A DNA stretch of 64,000 nt from contig CALAJQ010000034.1 of assembly GCA_937922785.1 (NCBI GenBank), positions 31,403 through 95,402 of the forward strand, written 5' to 3'. The DNA is from an uncultured Acidimicrobiales bacterium (GTDB taxonomy: Bacteria; Actinomycetota; Acidimicrobiia; Acidimicrobiales; SZUA-35). Below are positions 40,193 to 48,845 of this stretch, in pieces. Under the pieces are notes generated by a model. That model did no database searches. It was not told the origin of the DNA and was given only the letters and a program-made list of their open reading frames with translations. Position 1 is the first letter of the stretch; the number at the start of each line of letters is the position of its first letter. Both the position numbers and the translations under genes were made by a program.

Positions 40193-41055
40193 CGCTAGGC
40201 CTCAGGGTTGGGGTCATCGTTAGTGCAGCACTGCTCGCTAGCTGTGTCTCAAGCGAGGTCGCAACTGAGGAGTCAATCGAACTCCCAACAACCGTGGCGG
40301 CATCTGCGCCGTCGACCACAACAACCACAGCAGCACCTACAACCGCTCCCCCGTTGACAAGGCCACGTTGGCTTGGCCTTCGAGCCCTAGCCACCAATCC
40401 TGACGGTTCATACAAGCCAGTTGACACACCCCCACAACTACTTAATCGGTCTTTTGCAACCGAGGACTCGCTGCCACCGCCGCCTTCAGAAACCTACGTG
40501 TGGACTATCTCCCCATTTGAAGGCGAGCCGCTGAAGCGCAGCACCTACAAACCAGACTGCCCTGTCGGCCCAGAGTCGCTGAGCTACCTCACCATGTCGT
40601 TCTGGGGGTTCGATGGCCTTCATCACACCGGCGAGATGGTGGTCGATTCCGAATGGGCTGAGAGCATCGTTTCAGTGTTCGCCCAGCTACACGAGGCTCG
40701 GTTTCCCATTGAGGAAATGCGCCTGGTCACTCCGGCTGACCTAACCGGGATCTCCTCAGGTGACACCAACAACACAACCGCGTACGTGTGTCGCGCTGTT
40801 ACTGGCGGTCGCCGATGGAGTGATCACGCGCTAGGTACAGCAATCGACATCAATCCGTTCCACAACCCATACCAGCGTGGTGAGATCATCCTGCCTGGCT
40901 TAGCCAAGGCCTTCATGGATCGCGAAGAACTTACGCCGGGGATGATTGGGCGCGACGGCCTGGTGGTGAATGCGTTCGCCGACATTGGCTGGAGTTGGGG
41001 TGGCGACTGGAAGACGGTTACCGACTACCAACACTTCAGCCTCAGCGGCAACTGA
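40189..41055 (+). CDS. M15-family (VanY-like) D-Ala-D-Ala carboxypeptidase lipoprotein
   Basis: 288 residues from ATG 40189 (ATGA overlap with the preceding stop). Lipobox 'LLASC', then a Thr/Ala/Pro linker, then an M15 domain with 'SDHALGTAIDINPFHNPY' (SxHxxGxAxD zinc motif), a likely catalytic/zinc region 'NAFADIGWSWGGDW' and the final zinc His in 'DYQHFSL'. It would trim peptidoglycan stem peptides outside the membrane. Its 3' end faces a 52-bp perfect palindrome and the convergent acyl-CoA dehydrogenase. Confidence 0.9.
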   Translation: MTLGLRVGVIVSAALLASCVSSEVATEESIELPTTVAASAPSTTTTTAAPTTAPPLTRPRWLGLRALATNPDGSYKPVDTPPQLLNRSFATEDSLPPPPSETYVWTISPFEGEPLKRSTYKPDCPVGPESLSYLTMSFWGFDGLHHTGEMVVDSEWAESIVSVFAQLHEARFPIEEMRLVTPADLTGISSGDTNNTTAYVCRAVTGGRRWSDHALGTAIDINPFHNPYQRGEIILPGLAKAFMDREELTPGMIGRDGLVVNAFADIGWSWGGDWKTVTDYQHFSLSGN

Positions 41056-41059
41056 CCCA

Positions 41060-41126
41060 TAACACGCTTCTGTCATAGGTTTATCGGGCTATAGCCCGAT
41101 AAACCTATGACAGAAGCAAGGTGTTA
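41060..41126. terminator. 52-bp perfect palindrome between convergent genes, likely bidirectional terminator
   Basis: A perfect dyad spans 41066-41117 (26-bp arms, no loop bases, centre GGGCTA/TAGCCC). A further TAACAC/GTGTTA pair extends it after a 3-nt bulge. It fills the 68-bp gap between two convergent genes. There is no long T-run, so termination is inferred from position and extreme stability. Confidence 0.75.
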
Positions 41127-42353
41127 GGTCTGGGTGCCGACCTTTAGCTCGTTGAACGGAACGGACTTGTCAACACTCGGTTCCCGAGGAAGACCTAGAA
41201 CCCGGTCACCAATGATGTTCCGCTGAATTTCGTCTGTGCCGCCAGCGATTGTTGACATGTATGTTGCCAGCACGCTGCCCGACCATTGCTTGTCCCCTTC
41301 GTCGCTCCAAGCCATTACGGCATCTCCAACAACGGCCGGGATCACCTGGCGCATCTTCTTGGCAATCACCGCGCCATGAAGCTTGCCTAGCGAACCGCCA
41401 GGACCTGGTGTCTTGCCAGCCTTCATCTCGGCCCGAGTTCGCATTGACCCCAATGACTTTGCGGTCTCGTGAGCGTAGATGTCCATCAACTGTTGGCGAA
41501 CAAGCGGATCCGTGCTGGTGCCACGCTTTTGGGCCTCGGCCACTAGTCGCTTTGAATGAGGTCGACTAACGCCGCCCTTGGAACCCGTGCCAATTGCCAC
41601 TCGCTCGAACATGAGCATTGCGATCGCTTGGTTCCAACCATTGTTCAGCTCACCGACCAACCAGTCAGCTGGAATTGATACGTCGCTAAAGAACACCTCG
41701 TTGAAGTGGCGGTTTCCATCAATCTGATGAATTGGGACGACCTCAACACCCGGAGCGTTCATGTCGACAATAAACATCGAGATGCCGGAGTGCTTGGGAA
41801 CCTCGGGGTTGGTGCGGGCGATGAGGATCCCGTACTCGGAATGGTGGGCCAAAGTGGTCCACACCTTCTGCCCATTGATTACCCAAGTATCACCGTCACG
41901 CACAGCTTTGGTCTGAAGACTGGCTACGTCTGAACCTGCGCCCGGCTCGGAGAACATCTGACACCAGACGTCTTCAGCACTGATGGCTCGGGGCATAAAC
42001 TGGCGCTTCTGTTCTTCAGTTCCAAATTGGTTCAGAATTGGGAGAGCCATGCCGTGAGAGATCGTCAACTCACCAGTCATGTCTGGGTAGCGGGCATAGA
42101 GATCTCGCCAAATGTTCTGGTGAGCCTTGGTAAGGCCGGCACCGCCGTAGGCGGGGTCATACTGGAGACCAGCCAAGCCCGCTTCGGCCGCCTTCTTCTG
42201 GAAGGCTCGGGTTGCCGCCATTGTTTCGGCGCCGCGAGTCTCTTGTCTGAACTCTGGCATGCCGGTCGCGTTGGCGTTTAAGAACTCAGTGCAACGCTGG
42301 CGGAACGCCTCGGCCTCGGCGGGATCTAGGGTCGTGTTGTCAGTTTCACTCAT
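41124..42353 (-). CDS. Acyl-CoA dehydrogenase
   Basis: 409 residues: 'MFSEPGAGSDVASLQTKAVRDGD', 'INGQKVWTTLAHHSEYGILIART', and a C-terminal 'YMSTIAGGTDEIQRNIIGDRVLGLPREP', the ending typical of actinobacterial FadE enzymes acting on longer or sterol-derived acyl-CoAs. The catalytic base position lies in the 'AGGTDEIQRN' region as usual. Distinct in sequence from the dehydrogenase at 38.4 kb. ATG 42353 has TAAGTT 7 nt upstream. Confidence 0.94.
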   Translation of the reverse strand: MSETDNTTLDPAEAEAFRQRCTEFLNANATGMPEFRQETRGAETMAATRAFQKKAAEAGLAGLQYDPAYGGAGLTKAHQNIWRDLYARYPDMTGELTISHGMALPILNQFGTEEQKRQFMPRAISAEDVWCQMFSEPGAGSDVASLQTKAVRDGDTWVINGQKVWTTLAHHSEYGILIARTNPEVPKHSGISMFIVDMNAPGVEVVPIHQIDGNRHFNEVFFSDVSIPADWLVGELNNGWNQAIAMLMFERVAIGTGSKGGVSRPHSKRLVAEAQKRGTSTDPLVRQQLMDIYAHETAKSLGSMRTRAEMKAGKTPGPGGSLGKLHGAVIAKKMRQVIPAVVGDAVMAWSDEGDKQWSGSVLATYMSTIAGGTDEIQRNIIGDRVLGLPREPSVDKSVPFNELKVGTQT

Positions 42354-42360
42354 CGGCTCA

Positions 42361-42366
42361 AACTTA
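42361..42366 (-). promoter_or_regulatory. Leaderless -10 (TAAGTT) for acyl-CoA dehydrogenase
   Basis: TAAGTT on the minus strand is 7 nt before the ATG at 42353. Confidence 0.5.
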
Positions 42367-42433
42367 GATGCAGCGGACCGAGCTGCCCAATTCGGGCGTC
42401 AATATGAGCTGTACCGGAGCAGTTAATAGGTCG

Positions 42434-42439
42434 TAGAAT
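42434..42439 (+). promoter_or_regulatory. Leaderless -10 (TAGAAT) for iolD
   Basis: TAGAAT is exactly 6 nt before the ATG at 42446. Confidence 0.6.
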
Positions 42440-42445
42440 CTCACG

Positions 42446-44323
42446 ATGGAAACAGTGAGATTAACCACCGCCCAGGCCATCGTTCGATGGATGATGGCCC
42501 AAAGAACAGTCCTTGATGAGGGGGCTGAGGCACCCATGTTTCCTGGGATCTTTGGAATCTTTGGCCACGGCAATGTGACTTGCCTAGGCCACGCACTGGA
42601 AGAGGTGCAGGACACCTTCCCAACTTGGCGAGGCCAAAACGAGCAGGGCATGGCCTTGGCTGCGGCCGCGTACAACAAGGCCGTTAAAGGGCGCCAGATC
42701 ATGGCTGCAACTTCCTCGGTTGGACCGGGCGCCACCAACATGGTGACAGCCGCCGCAATGGCCTCGGCCAATCGCCTGCCTTTGCTCTTGTTTTCGGGCG
42801 ACACCTTCGCTACCCGAATCCCCGATCCGGTTCTCCAACAGGTCGAGAACTTTGGCGAACCTTCAGTAACAGTGAATGACGCTTTCCGGTCTGTAACTAA
42901 GTTCTGGGATCGAATTGTGCATCCGGCCCAAATCGTGCAGTCGTTGCCAGCGGCCCTGACCACCATGGTCGATCCCGCCACTCGTGGCCCGGCCTTCATC
43001 GGTCTACCTCAAGACGTGCAAGCCATGGCTTATGACTACCCAGTTCGCTTCTTTGAGCCTGTAGTCACCGAAATCCCAAGACCGCGTCCTGACTCCACCG
43101 AAGTCGTTGCCGCTGCAGAGGCAATTCGCAACGCCCGCAAGCCGTTGATAATTGCTGGCGGAGGCGTTCACTACTCAGTTGCGGAGTCCACGCTGGCTTA
43201 CTTCGCTGGCGATCATGGTATTCCCGTTGTAGAGACCGTTGCCGGCAAGTCTTCCCTACTAGGAGATGACCGGGTCTACGTTGGCCCGATCGGGGTGACG
43301 GGTTGTGAGGCTGCAAACAACCTGGCCGAAGAAGCAGACGTGGTGATTGCTGTGGGCTGCCGCCTGCAAGACTTCACCACCGGTTCTTGGACTCTGTTCA
43401 AAAACGCCGAGACGAAGATTATTGGAATCAACACCACCCGGTTTGACGCAATCAAGCATCGGTCGATGCCCGTGGTTGGCGACGCCAGAGAAACCCTGCG
43501 TGAGTTGGACAAACTCCTTGAAGGCTGGGTTGCACCCGAACAGTGGATGGAACGAGCAGCTGAAGAGAAGGTTGGCTTCCGTAACTACCTAGACACAATC
43601 GGCGCTCCGTCCCAAGATCCAGACGCAGTGCTGACTTATGCCCAAGTAGTGGCCGCGGTAAACCGCGGCGCTGGTGAAGGCGACGTGTGCCTGGCCGCTG
43701 CCGGCGGCTTCCCAGGCGAAGTAAACAACGGTTGGTGGAGCAAGGGAATCGGCACGTTCGACTGTGAGTACGGCTACTCCTGCATGGGGTATGAGACTGC
43801 CGGGGGCTGGGGTGCAGCAATGGCCTACGGCCCTGGAGGCGGGGCCGAAAACGACGGCGAAGTTTTTGTGTTCTGCGGTGACGGTTCTTATCTGATGATG
43901 AACTCTGACCTTTATTCGTCGGTGCTATCTGGGCACAAGATGATTGTGCTTGTCTGCGACAACGGCGGGTTTGCTGTAATCAACCGACTTCAGGTGAATC
44001 AAGGGGGCAAGCCTTTCAACAATCTCTTGGCCGACTGCCGGGTAGCCGGTGACGTTGTTGAGGTTGATTTCGCCTCTCATGCTGCGGCGATGGGTTGTGG
44101 CGCAGAGAACGTCAACGACGTTGCCGAATTGGAAGCTGCGATTGGTCGGGCCCGGGCAAGCGACCGGACCTATGTGATCACGATGAAGGTTGATCCCTAC
44201 GCTTGGACCGACGGCGGTTGCTTCTGGGAAGTAGGCGTTCCTGAAGCTTCAAACTCTCAAAGTGTTCTTGATGCCCGAGCCGAAATGGACAAGGGGAAGA
44301 CCGACCAACGAATCGGCTATTAG
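42446..44323 (+). CDS. iolD: 3D-(3,5/4)-trihydroxycyclohexane-1,2-dione hydrolase
   Basis: 625 residues of the thiamine-diphosphate enzyme family that opens the inositol-derived ring. IolD hallmarks are 'GIFGIFGHGNVTCLGHALEE', 'TWRGQNEQGMALAAAAYNKA', 'ATSSVGPGATNMVTAAA', the cofactor motif 'FVFCGDGSYLMMNSDLYSS' and 'CDNGGFAVINRLQ'. It is the only iol gene of the second locus on the plus strand, with its own promoter, and is separated from the rest by a VanZ-like gene. Stop overlaps the convergent VanZ stop (TTAG). Confidence 0.96.
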   Translation: METVRLTTAQAIVRWMMAQRTVLDEGAEAPMFPGIFGIFGHGNVTCLGHALEEVQDTFPTWRGQNEQGMALAAAAYNKAVKGRQIMAATSSVGPGATNMVTAAAMASANRLPLLLFSGDTFATRIPDPVLQQVENFGEPSVTVNDAFRSVTKFWDRIVHPAQIVQSLPAALTTMVDPATRGPAFIGLPQDVQAMAYDYPVRFFEPVVTEIPRPRPDSTEVVAAAEAIRNARKPLIIAGGGVHYSVAESTLAYFAGDHGIPVVETVAGKSSLLGDDRVYVGPIGVTGCEAANNLAEEADVVIAVGCRLQDFTTGSWTLFKNAETKIIGINTTRFDAIKHRSMPVVGDARETLRELDKLLEGWVAPEQWMERAAEEKVGFRNYLDTIGAPSQDPDAVLTYAQVVAAVNRGAGEGDVCLAAAGGFPGEVNNGWWSKGIGTFDCEYGYSCMGYETAGGWGAAMAYGPGGGAENDGEVFVFCGDGSYLMMNSDLYSSVLSGHKMIVLVCDNGGFAVINRLQVNQGGKPFNNLLADCRVAGDVVEVDFASHAAAMGCGAENVNDVAELEAAIGRARASDRTYVITMKVDPYAWTDGGCFWEVGVPEASNSQSVLDARAEMDKGKTDQRIGY

Positions 44324-44811
44324 GCCGTCTTCGCAGACCGTAGCGGTCCAGTGTTGCTAACCAGCGTCAGCATCAAGTCGGTGATCACGACAACACTAAG
44401 CCCAGCCATGATGCCCGTCGCGTTTGCGATGAGGTCTCCAACTGCCATTGTTCGAGTTGGCGTGAATACTCCCTGGGCGATTTCAAGCCCGAGGCTTGCT
44501 GCAAAGAGGCAAACCGCCACAACGTCGGCTCGAAAGCGTTTCCTAGTTGCCAGACCAATCACAACCATGCCTGCGCCCCAGAGAATTACGTGACCAACTT
44601 CATCGGCTTGGAAGCCAAGGTCTCCGCGGTCAATGAAGTCGACAGCAAATCGGCGTTCGATGAACATCCCAAGCCTCAGGAACCGGGCCACGGCTGCGGC
44701 CCAGAGGCTAGGCATTCGACCCGACATCGACAGAACAATCGCTACCGCTACAAAGCTTGCGATCGTAAGATTGCTTTTCAGCCGAGCCGAGAGCATTGGT
44801 ATATCCGCCAT
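44320..44811 (-). CDS. VanZ-like membrane protein
   Basis: 163 residues, four transmembrane helices. VanZ-family landmarks: 'QADEVGHVILWGAGMVVI' (conserved Asp and His at the second helix), 'GLEIAQGVFTPTRTMAVGDLIANATGIMAG' (ExxQ...R...D..AN..G). The family is linked to teicoplanin resistance and lipid-like antibiotic tolerance in some Gram-positives but is mostly uncharacterised. It interrupts the iol locus and probably has nothing to do with it. Start fixed by TACTAT 6 nt upstream. Confidence 0.87.
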   Translation of the reverse strand: MADIPMLSARLKSNLTIASFVAVAIVLSMSGRMPSLWAAAVARFLRLGMFIERRFAVDFIDRGDLGFQADEVGHVILWGAGMVVIGLATRKRFRADVVAVCLFAASLGLEIAQGVFTPTRTMAVGDLIANATGIMAGLSVVVITDLMLTLVSNTGPLRSAKTA

Positions 44812-44817
44812 GGCCCA

Positions 44818-44823
44818 ATAGTA
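44818..44823 (-). promoter_or_regulatory. Leaderless -10 (TACTAT) for VanZ-like gene
   Basis: TACTAT on the minus strand is exactly 6 nt before the ATG at 44811. Confidence 0.6.
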
Positions 44824-44855
44824 GGGCTATCGAGAGCGCATTAGCAGTCAGTGAG

Positions 44856-45764
44856 TTAGCTCAGACGAGCCAGTTCACCAGTCTCTCGTTCGTGGCGGAA
44901 CGCAGAAAGTAGTGTGCGCACATCAGGCAATGGCGTACCGAGAGATTGCGAGGTGTGCAAAGCGCTTAACGACGAGTCGTTCGGTACGCCGCCTTGAAGG
45001 TGTGCCTCATCAGGCGGAGGCCCAAATCTGAGCAAGGACGAGTCCAGCTCAAACACTTCACACGCAGTCTCTGCCAACTCGCGCCGGGTCACCGCATCAG
45101 AGCCACAGCAATGGAAAATCCCTTGTTTTCCCTGGTCAGAGATAGCCCGCATTACCGTGCCACACATGGCCGCCAGCGAAGGAGAAGCCTTCATGTTGAT
45201 GTTCTCCGCCTCCCATACTGTGAAGGTGTCGCCCTTCTCTAACGCATCGACGATCGAAGCGACAAAGTATCCGAATCCGGGATCTTGTTGACGAGGGTTG
45301 GACGGTCGAGCCCAGTGATGGCCGTTGACTCCTGAAACCCGGGCCACTGCTCCCCCGTTCTCCAGCGCAACTTGCTCTGATGCCACCTTCAACACGCCGT
45401 AGTAGTTCAGCGGGTTGGGGGCAGCAAACTCGTCATAAGGTCCACCGACTCCATCGAACACCCAATCAGTTGAGACCAGCACGAACGGTATGTCGGCCTT
45501 AGCGGCCGCCCGGGCATAGTTGCGGGTAGCGCCCACAAATGCATCCCAGGCCACTTCTCGCTCGACATACATTCGCACGTAATCGTTCATGATCGCCGAG
45601 TGCACAATGGCGTCTGGCTTTTGGGCCTCGACATATGCGGCCACGGCTGTTCCGTCAGTCATGTCGACCCGTTCGGTGGCGACGGTGTCGCCATGCTGGT
45701 CGGTAAAGACTTTGGCTATGTTCGATCCCACGAAGCCTGACGCTCCGGTGATGATTGCGTGCAT
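44856..45764 (-). CDS. RmlD-like NAD-dependent sugar reductase (extended SDR)
   Basis: 302 residues, extended short-chain dehydrogenase of the dTDP-4-dehydrorhamnose reductase type: 'ITGASGFVGSNIAK' cofactor motif, 'VLVSTDWVFDGVGGPYDE', the catalytic Tyr-Lys in 'NPLNYYGVLKVASEQV' (YxxxK). It is the last gene of the second iol operon, overlapping the iolG-like gene by one base (TAATG), so a role in interconverting inositol- or sugar-derived compounds is inferred. No rmlA/B/C genes are near, arguing against rhamnose synthesis. Confidence 0.84.
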   Translation of the reverse strand: MHAIITGASGFVGSNIAKVFTDQHGDTVATERVDMTDGTAVAAYVEAQKPDAIVHSAIMNDYVRMYVEREVAWDAFVGATRNYARAAAKADIPFVLVSTDWVFDGVGGPYDEFAAPNPLNYYGVLKVASEQVALENGGAVARVSGVNGHHWARPSNPRQQDPGFGYFVASIVDALEKGDTFTVWEAENINMKASPSLAAMCGTVMRAISDQGKQGIFHCCGSDAVTRRELAETACEVFELDSSLLRFGPPPDEAHLQGGVPNDSSLSALHTSQSLGTPLPDVRTLLSAFRHERETGELARLS

Positions 45765-46765
45765 TAGATGGCCACCGGCCTGTTCTCTTGCGCCGATTGT
45801 CGGGCAGCGGCGCCGATGACTAAGGGTGCTCGACCATCAGCGCCGGTTACTGGTGTTGGTGTTCCGGACTTAACGGCGTCGACAAACTGTCTCCACTGAG
45901 CGATGTATGAGGGGATGTACCGCTCTAGGAAGAAGTGAGGTACCGGAGCGCCGTGGCTTCCGGCTGAAGTCCGGACCACTGTGTGGTGGTTGGCATGGTT
46001 CTCCGAAGTTGCGACTCCTTGGGATCCAAACGCCTCCACCCGTTGGTCATAGCCATATGCCGCCTGGCGACAGTTATCGATGGTGGTCACCACTCCGTTT
46101 GCATGCGTTAGCAGAACGGTGACCGTGTCGTAATCGCCGGCCTCACCAATTGCCGGATCCACGGTCACAGAGCCTTTGGCATAGACCTCTACCACGTCAG
46201 AACCAGTGACAAACCGGGCCATGTCGAAGTCGTGAATGGTCATGTCATTAAAGATTCCACCGCTCACTTTTACATAGGAGATGGGTGGCGGTTCTGGGTC
46301 TCGACTTGTGATGTGAACTTGGCGCAGGTCACCGACTGACCCTGCAAGCACGGCCTCTCGCACTGCCGCATGCCCAGCATCGAAGCGTCGGTTGAATCCA
46401 ATCTGAAGAGGGACTCCAGCCGCAGCTACCGCGGCCAGCCCTCGATCTACCTCTGCTACGTCAAGACTAATTGGCTTCTCACAGAAGATGGCCTTTCCAG
46501 CTTCCGCGGCTGCAACCATAAGGTCGACATGAGTATCGGTACTGGTACATATGGCAACGGCGTCGACGTCGCTTCGGGCGAAAACGGCTTCGGCTGAATC
46601 GGCGGTGTCGATGCCAAGACGCGCAGCAGTTTCGGCTGCCGATGGAGGATGCACATCAAATACAACGGGAACCACGGCTCCCTCTGTTCGTGTATGGACC
46701 AGGTCGGCGTGCATCGATCCGATGCGGCCCGTCCCGAGTATTGCTATTCGTAGGTCATCAGTCAT
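45764..46765 (-). CDS. iolG: Inositol 2-dehydrogenase (Gfo/Idh/MocA family)
   Basis: 333 residues with the N-terminal Rossmann 'AILGTGRIGSMHADLV', the catalytic Lys in 'AIFCEKPISLD', 'QIGFNRRFDAGHAAV' and the active-site 'GGIFNDMTIHDFDMARF' (HDxD). These are the features of bacterial inositol 2-dehydrogenases. It oxidises myo- or scyllo-inositol to inosose with NAD. In the second iol operon, coupled to the RmlD-like gene downstream. A second, less typical family member is encoded at 47.6-48.8 kb. Confidence 0.9.
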   Translation of the reverse strand: MTDDLRIAILGTGRIGSMHADLVHTRTEGAVVPVVFDVHPPSAAETAARLGIDTADSAEAVFARSDVDAVAICTSTDTHVDLMVAAAEAGKAIFCEKPISLDVAEVDRGLAAVAAAGVPLQIGFNRRFDAGHAAVREAVLAGSVGDLRQVHITSRDPEPPPISYVKVSGGIFNDMTIHDFDMARFVTGSDVVEVYAKGSVTVDPAIGEAGDYDTVTVLLTHANGVVTTIDNCRQAAYGYDQRVEAFGSQGVATSENHANHHTVVRTSAGSHGAPVPHFFLERYIPSYIAQWRQFVDAVKSGTPTPVTGADGRAPLVIGAAARQSAQENRPVAI

Positions 46766-46792
46766 TTTGTTGAGTCCTTAAGTGGCCTGGGC

Positions 46793-47638
46793 CTAGCTAG
46801 GTTCGCCCCACGCAGGTGTCAGAGGCGGAACGCCACCCTCACCTTCGGCGCCAAGTATCGATTGGTCATAGTTAATTACAGAGCCGGTCATCATCCCAGA
46901 CTCGGGAGAGGCCAAGAAGCAGATACTTCGAGCCGCTTCCTCAGGATCGATCAAACGCCCAAACGGTCTCCCAGCCGCGGCGGCCTCAAGCCAGTTGTCC
47001 TCGGCTCCGTGAAAACGCTTCTGAATGACGTCTTCGCCTGGAGTGGCCATCCATCCGGGCTGAATGAGATTCACCCTGATCCGGTGACGCATTAGTGAGT
47101 AGGCGGCATTACGGGTGATGGCTTGAAGGGCAATCTTAGATGCGGAGTAGGGATACAAAAAGTCTGCCCCTGTAGTTGAAGCAACGCTGCCCACGTTGAC
47201 AACAGTTCCTTGAATACCTTCGCGTTTCATCACCTTGGCTGCCGCCGAAATTAACATAGCTGGTGCTCTGGTATTGATGGCCAGCATTGCGTTCCACATG
47301 TCTGCGTCACAATCCCAAACCGACGCCCTAACTGTTAGAGCTGCACCGTTCACCAAGCAATCGACGCGACCGAACTTTGTATCGGCGGCGGCAATGATTT
47401 CATCGGGGGCGTCTCGGTCAGCCAAGTCGGCCTGAACAAACATGGCGTGGTCACCAATTGCGGCCGCAGCTGCGACACCCTTGACTTCGTCTCGACCTAC
47501 CAGGACAAGACCCGCTGCCCCACGCTCTGACATCTGGCGAGCTACGGCGTTGCCAAGCCCTTGGCTACCTCCAGTGATGACTGCGACCTTGCCTTCAAAG
47601 TCTCGGCCGGTTCGAAGCGAAGGTTCAGAGGCCGACAC
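46793..47638 (-). CDS. Classical short-chain dehydrogenase/reductase
   Basis: 281 residues from GTG 47638, overlapping the upstream gene by 14 bp. SDR motifs: 'ITGGSQGLGNAVARQ' (TGxxxGxG), 'VNGAALTV' (NxA-type), catalytic Ser in 'VNVGSVAS', and 'YPYSASKIALQ' (YxxxK). C-terminal 'GSVINYDQSILGAEGEGG'. Probably oxidises or reduces a polyol or inosose given its position between two Gfo/Idh/MocA genes. Substrate not determinable. TTG 47644 in the track is an alternative start. Confidence 0.88.
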   Translation of the reverse strand: MSASEPSLRTGRDFEGKVAVITGGSQGLGNAVARQMSERGAAGLVLVGRDEVKGVAAAAAIGDHAMFVQADLADRDAPDEIIAAADTKFGRVDCLVNGAALTVRASVWDCDADMWNAMLAINTRAPAMLISAAAKVMKREGIQGTVVNVGSVASTTGADFLYPYSASKIALQAITRNAAYSLMRHRIRVNLIQPGWMATPGEDVIQKRFHGAEDNWLEAAAAGRPFGRLIDPEEAARSICFLASPESGMMTGSVINYDQSILGAEGEGGVPPLTPAWGEPS

Positions 47639-48800
47639 TGGCAACGTCCTCCCAGCTGTTGGAGCCCCATGAACGAACTAACGCGTCCTGAACGCTTACA
47701 TAAGCCAAAGCCTCGCTGAACCCCGGCTTGTGTTGCTCACCAGAGACCACCGCTTGGAGGAACTGAAGGCATTCGATGACCTTTAGATCTTCGTAACCAA
47801 TGGCGTTTGCGTCTCCGGGCACAAAAGCCCCGTGGAACGGGTAGCGGTCACCGGCATAGACCTTTGTGTAGCCGTCGTGAGTGTTGTTGCCATCAACGAG
47901 GAATAGGTCCATTTCGTTCATGGTCTCTAAGTTCCATCGCAGGGCGCCCTTGGTGCCGTAAATGTCGAACGCCATTTGGGATTGTGGGCCCACGATGCAG
48001 CGTGAACTTTCGAATGTGCCGACCGAGCCGTTGGCGAACCGAGTCATGCATCCGGCGTAGTCTTCGTTCGTTACTGGGCCTGTCGGGTCTCCCGGTTCTC
48101 CTCGGTCATAGTGAGTTCCGCCACCCTTAGGCAGTGGTCGCTCGGTTATGAAGGTTTTCTCCATGCCAACGACCGACTCGATTGGGCCATTCAGCATCAT
48201 GCCAAGGTCCATTGCGTGGCTCAAGATGTCGGAGCTAACGCCATAGCCAGCGCCTTCGTGCTCGAAACGCCATGACAAAAGCCCCATGGGATCGGATCCG
48301 TACATCGAGAAGAAGCGGCCCCGGTAGTTCGTGATCTCGCCAAGAACACCGTCATCAATTAGCTGCTTGGCATATTGCACCAACGGCGCCCAGCGGTAGT
48401 TGTATCCAACACCAGTAATGACCCCAGCCTCGCGAGTGGCCTTTTCAACGCGCGCGGTCTGGGCGGGTGTGCCGCCAACAGGTTTCTCACAAAAGACTGC
48501 TTTGCCAGCTGCCGCCGCAGCCACACAAAGTTGTTCGTGCATCATGTTCGGCGTGCCGATGATCACTGCGTCAACGTCGGGGTGGTTGATCGCCGCCATC
48601 GGGTCATCAGTTGATTCGGCGAACCCGAACGAACGCACAGCCTCGGTCCTCTGTGATTCCACGTTGTCACAACAGATCACCAGTTTCGGATCGGCGGGAC
48701 GATCCGGGAAGAGTGTGGGAATTCTCAAATAGCTTCGACTGTGGGCTTTGCCCATCCAACCGAAACCGATTACCGCAATACCTACTGTTTTCAAAACCAT
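47625..48800 (-). CDS. Gfo/Idh/MocA family oxidoreductase (IolG/IolX/IolW-like)
   Basis: 391 residues: 'VIGFGWMGKAHSRSYLR', 'AVFCEKPVGGTPAQTAR', 'GVGYNYRWAPLVQYAK', and the active-site 'GYGVSSDILSHAMDLGMML' (H..D). Longer than iolG by about 60 residues, with an insert around 'TERPLPKGGGTHYDRGEPG', as seen in the sugar/scyllo-inositol dehydrogenase group. Lies 45 bp after iolB copy 2. Having two such enzymes suggests use of more than one inositol isomer or oxidation at two positions. Confidence 0.87.
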   Translation of the reverse strand: MVLKTVGIAVIGFGWMGKAHSRSYLRIPTLFPDRPADPKLVICCDNVESQRTEAVRSFGFAESTDDPMAAINHPDVDAVIIGTPNMMHEQLCVAAAAAGKAVFCEKPVGGTPAQTARVEKATREAGVITGVGYNYRWAPLVQYAKQLIDDGVLGEITNYRGRFFSMYGSDPMGLLSWRFEHEGAGYGVSSDILSHAMDLGMMLNGPIESVVGMEKTFITERPLPKGGGTHYDRGEPGDPTGPVTNEDYAGCMTRFANGSVGTFESSRCIVGPQSQMAFDIYGTKGALRWNLETMNEMDLFLVDGNNTHDGYTKVYAGDRYPFHGAFVPGDANAIGYEDLKVIECLQFLQAVVSGEQHKPGFSEALAYVSVQDALVRSWGSNSWEDVASVGL

Positions 48801-48845
48801 CTCCGGTTACTTAGCGCTAGGCCTGTTTAGAGCTAGGCGCAAATT

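Noticed and set aside
44856-45764. Rhamnose biosynthesis gene rmlD
   Set aside because: The fold matches, but no rmlA/B/C genes are nearby and the gene is translationally coupled to an inositol dehydrogenase gene.
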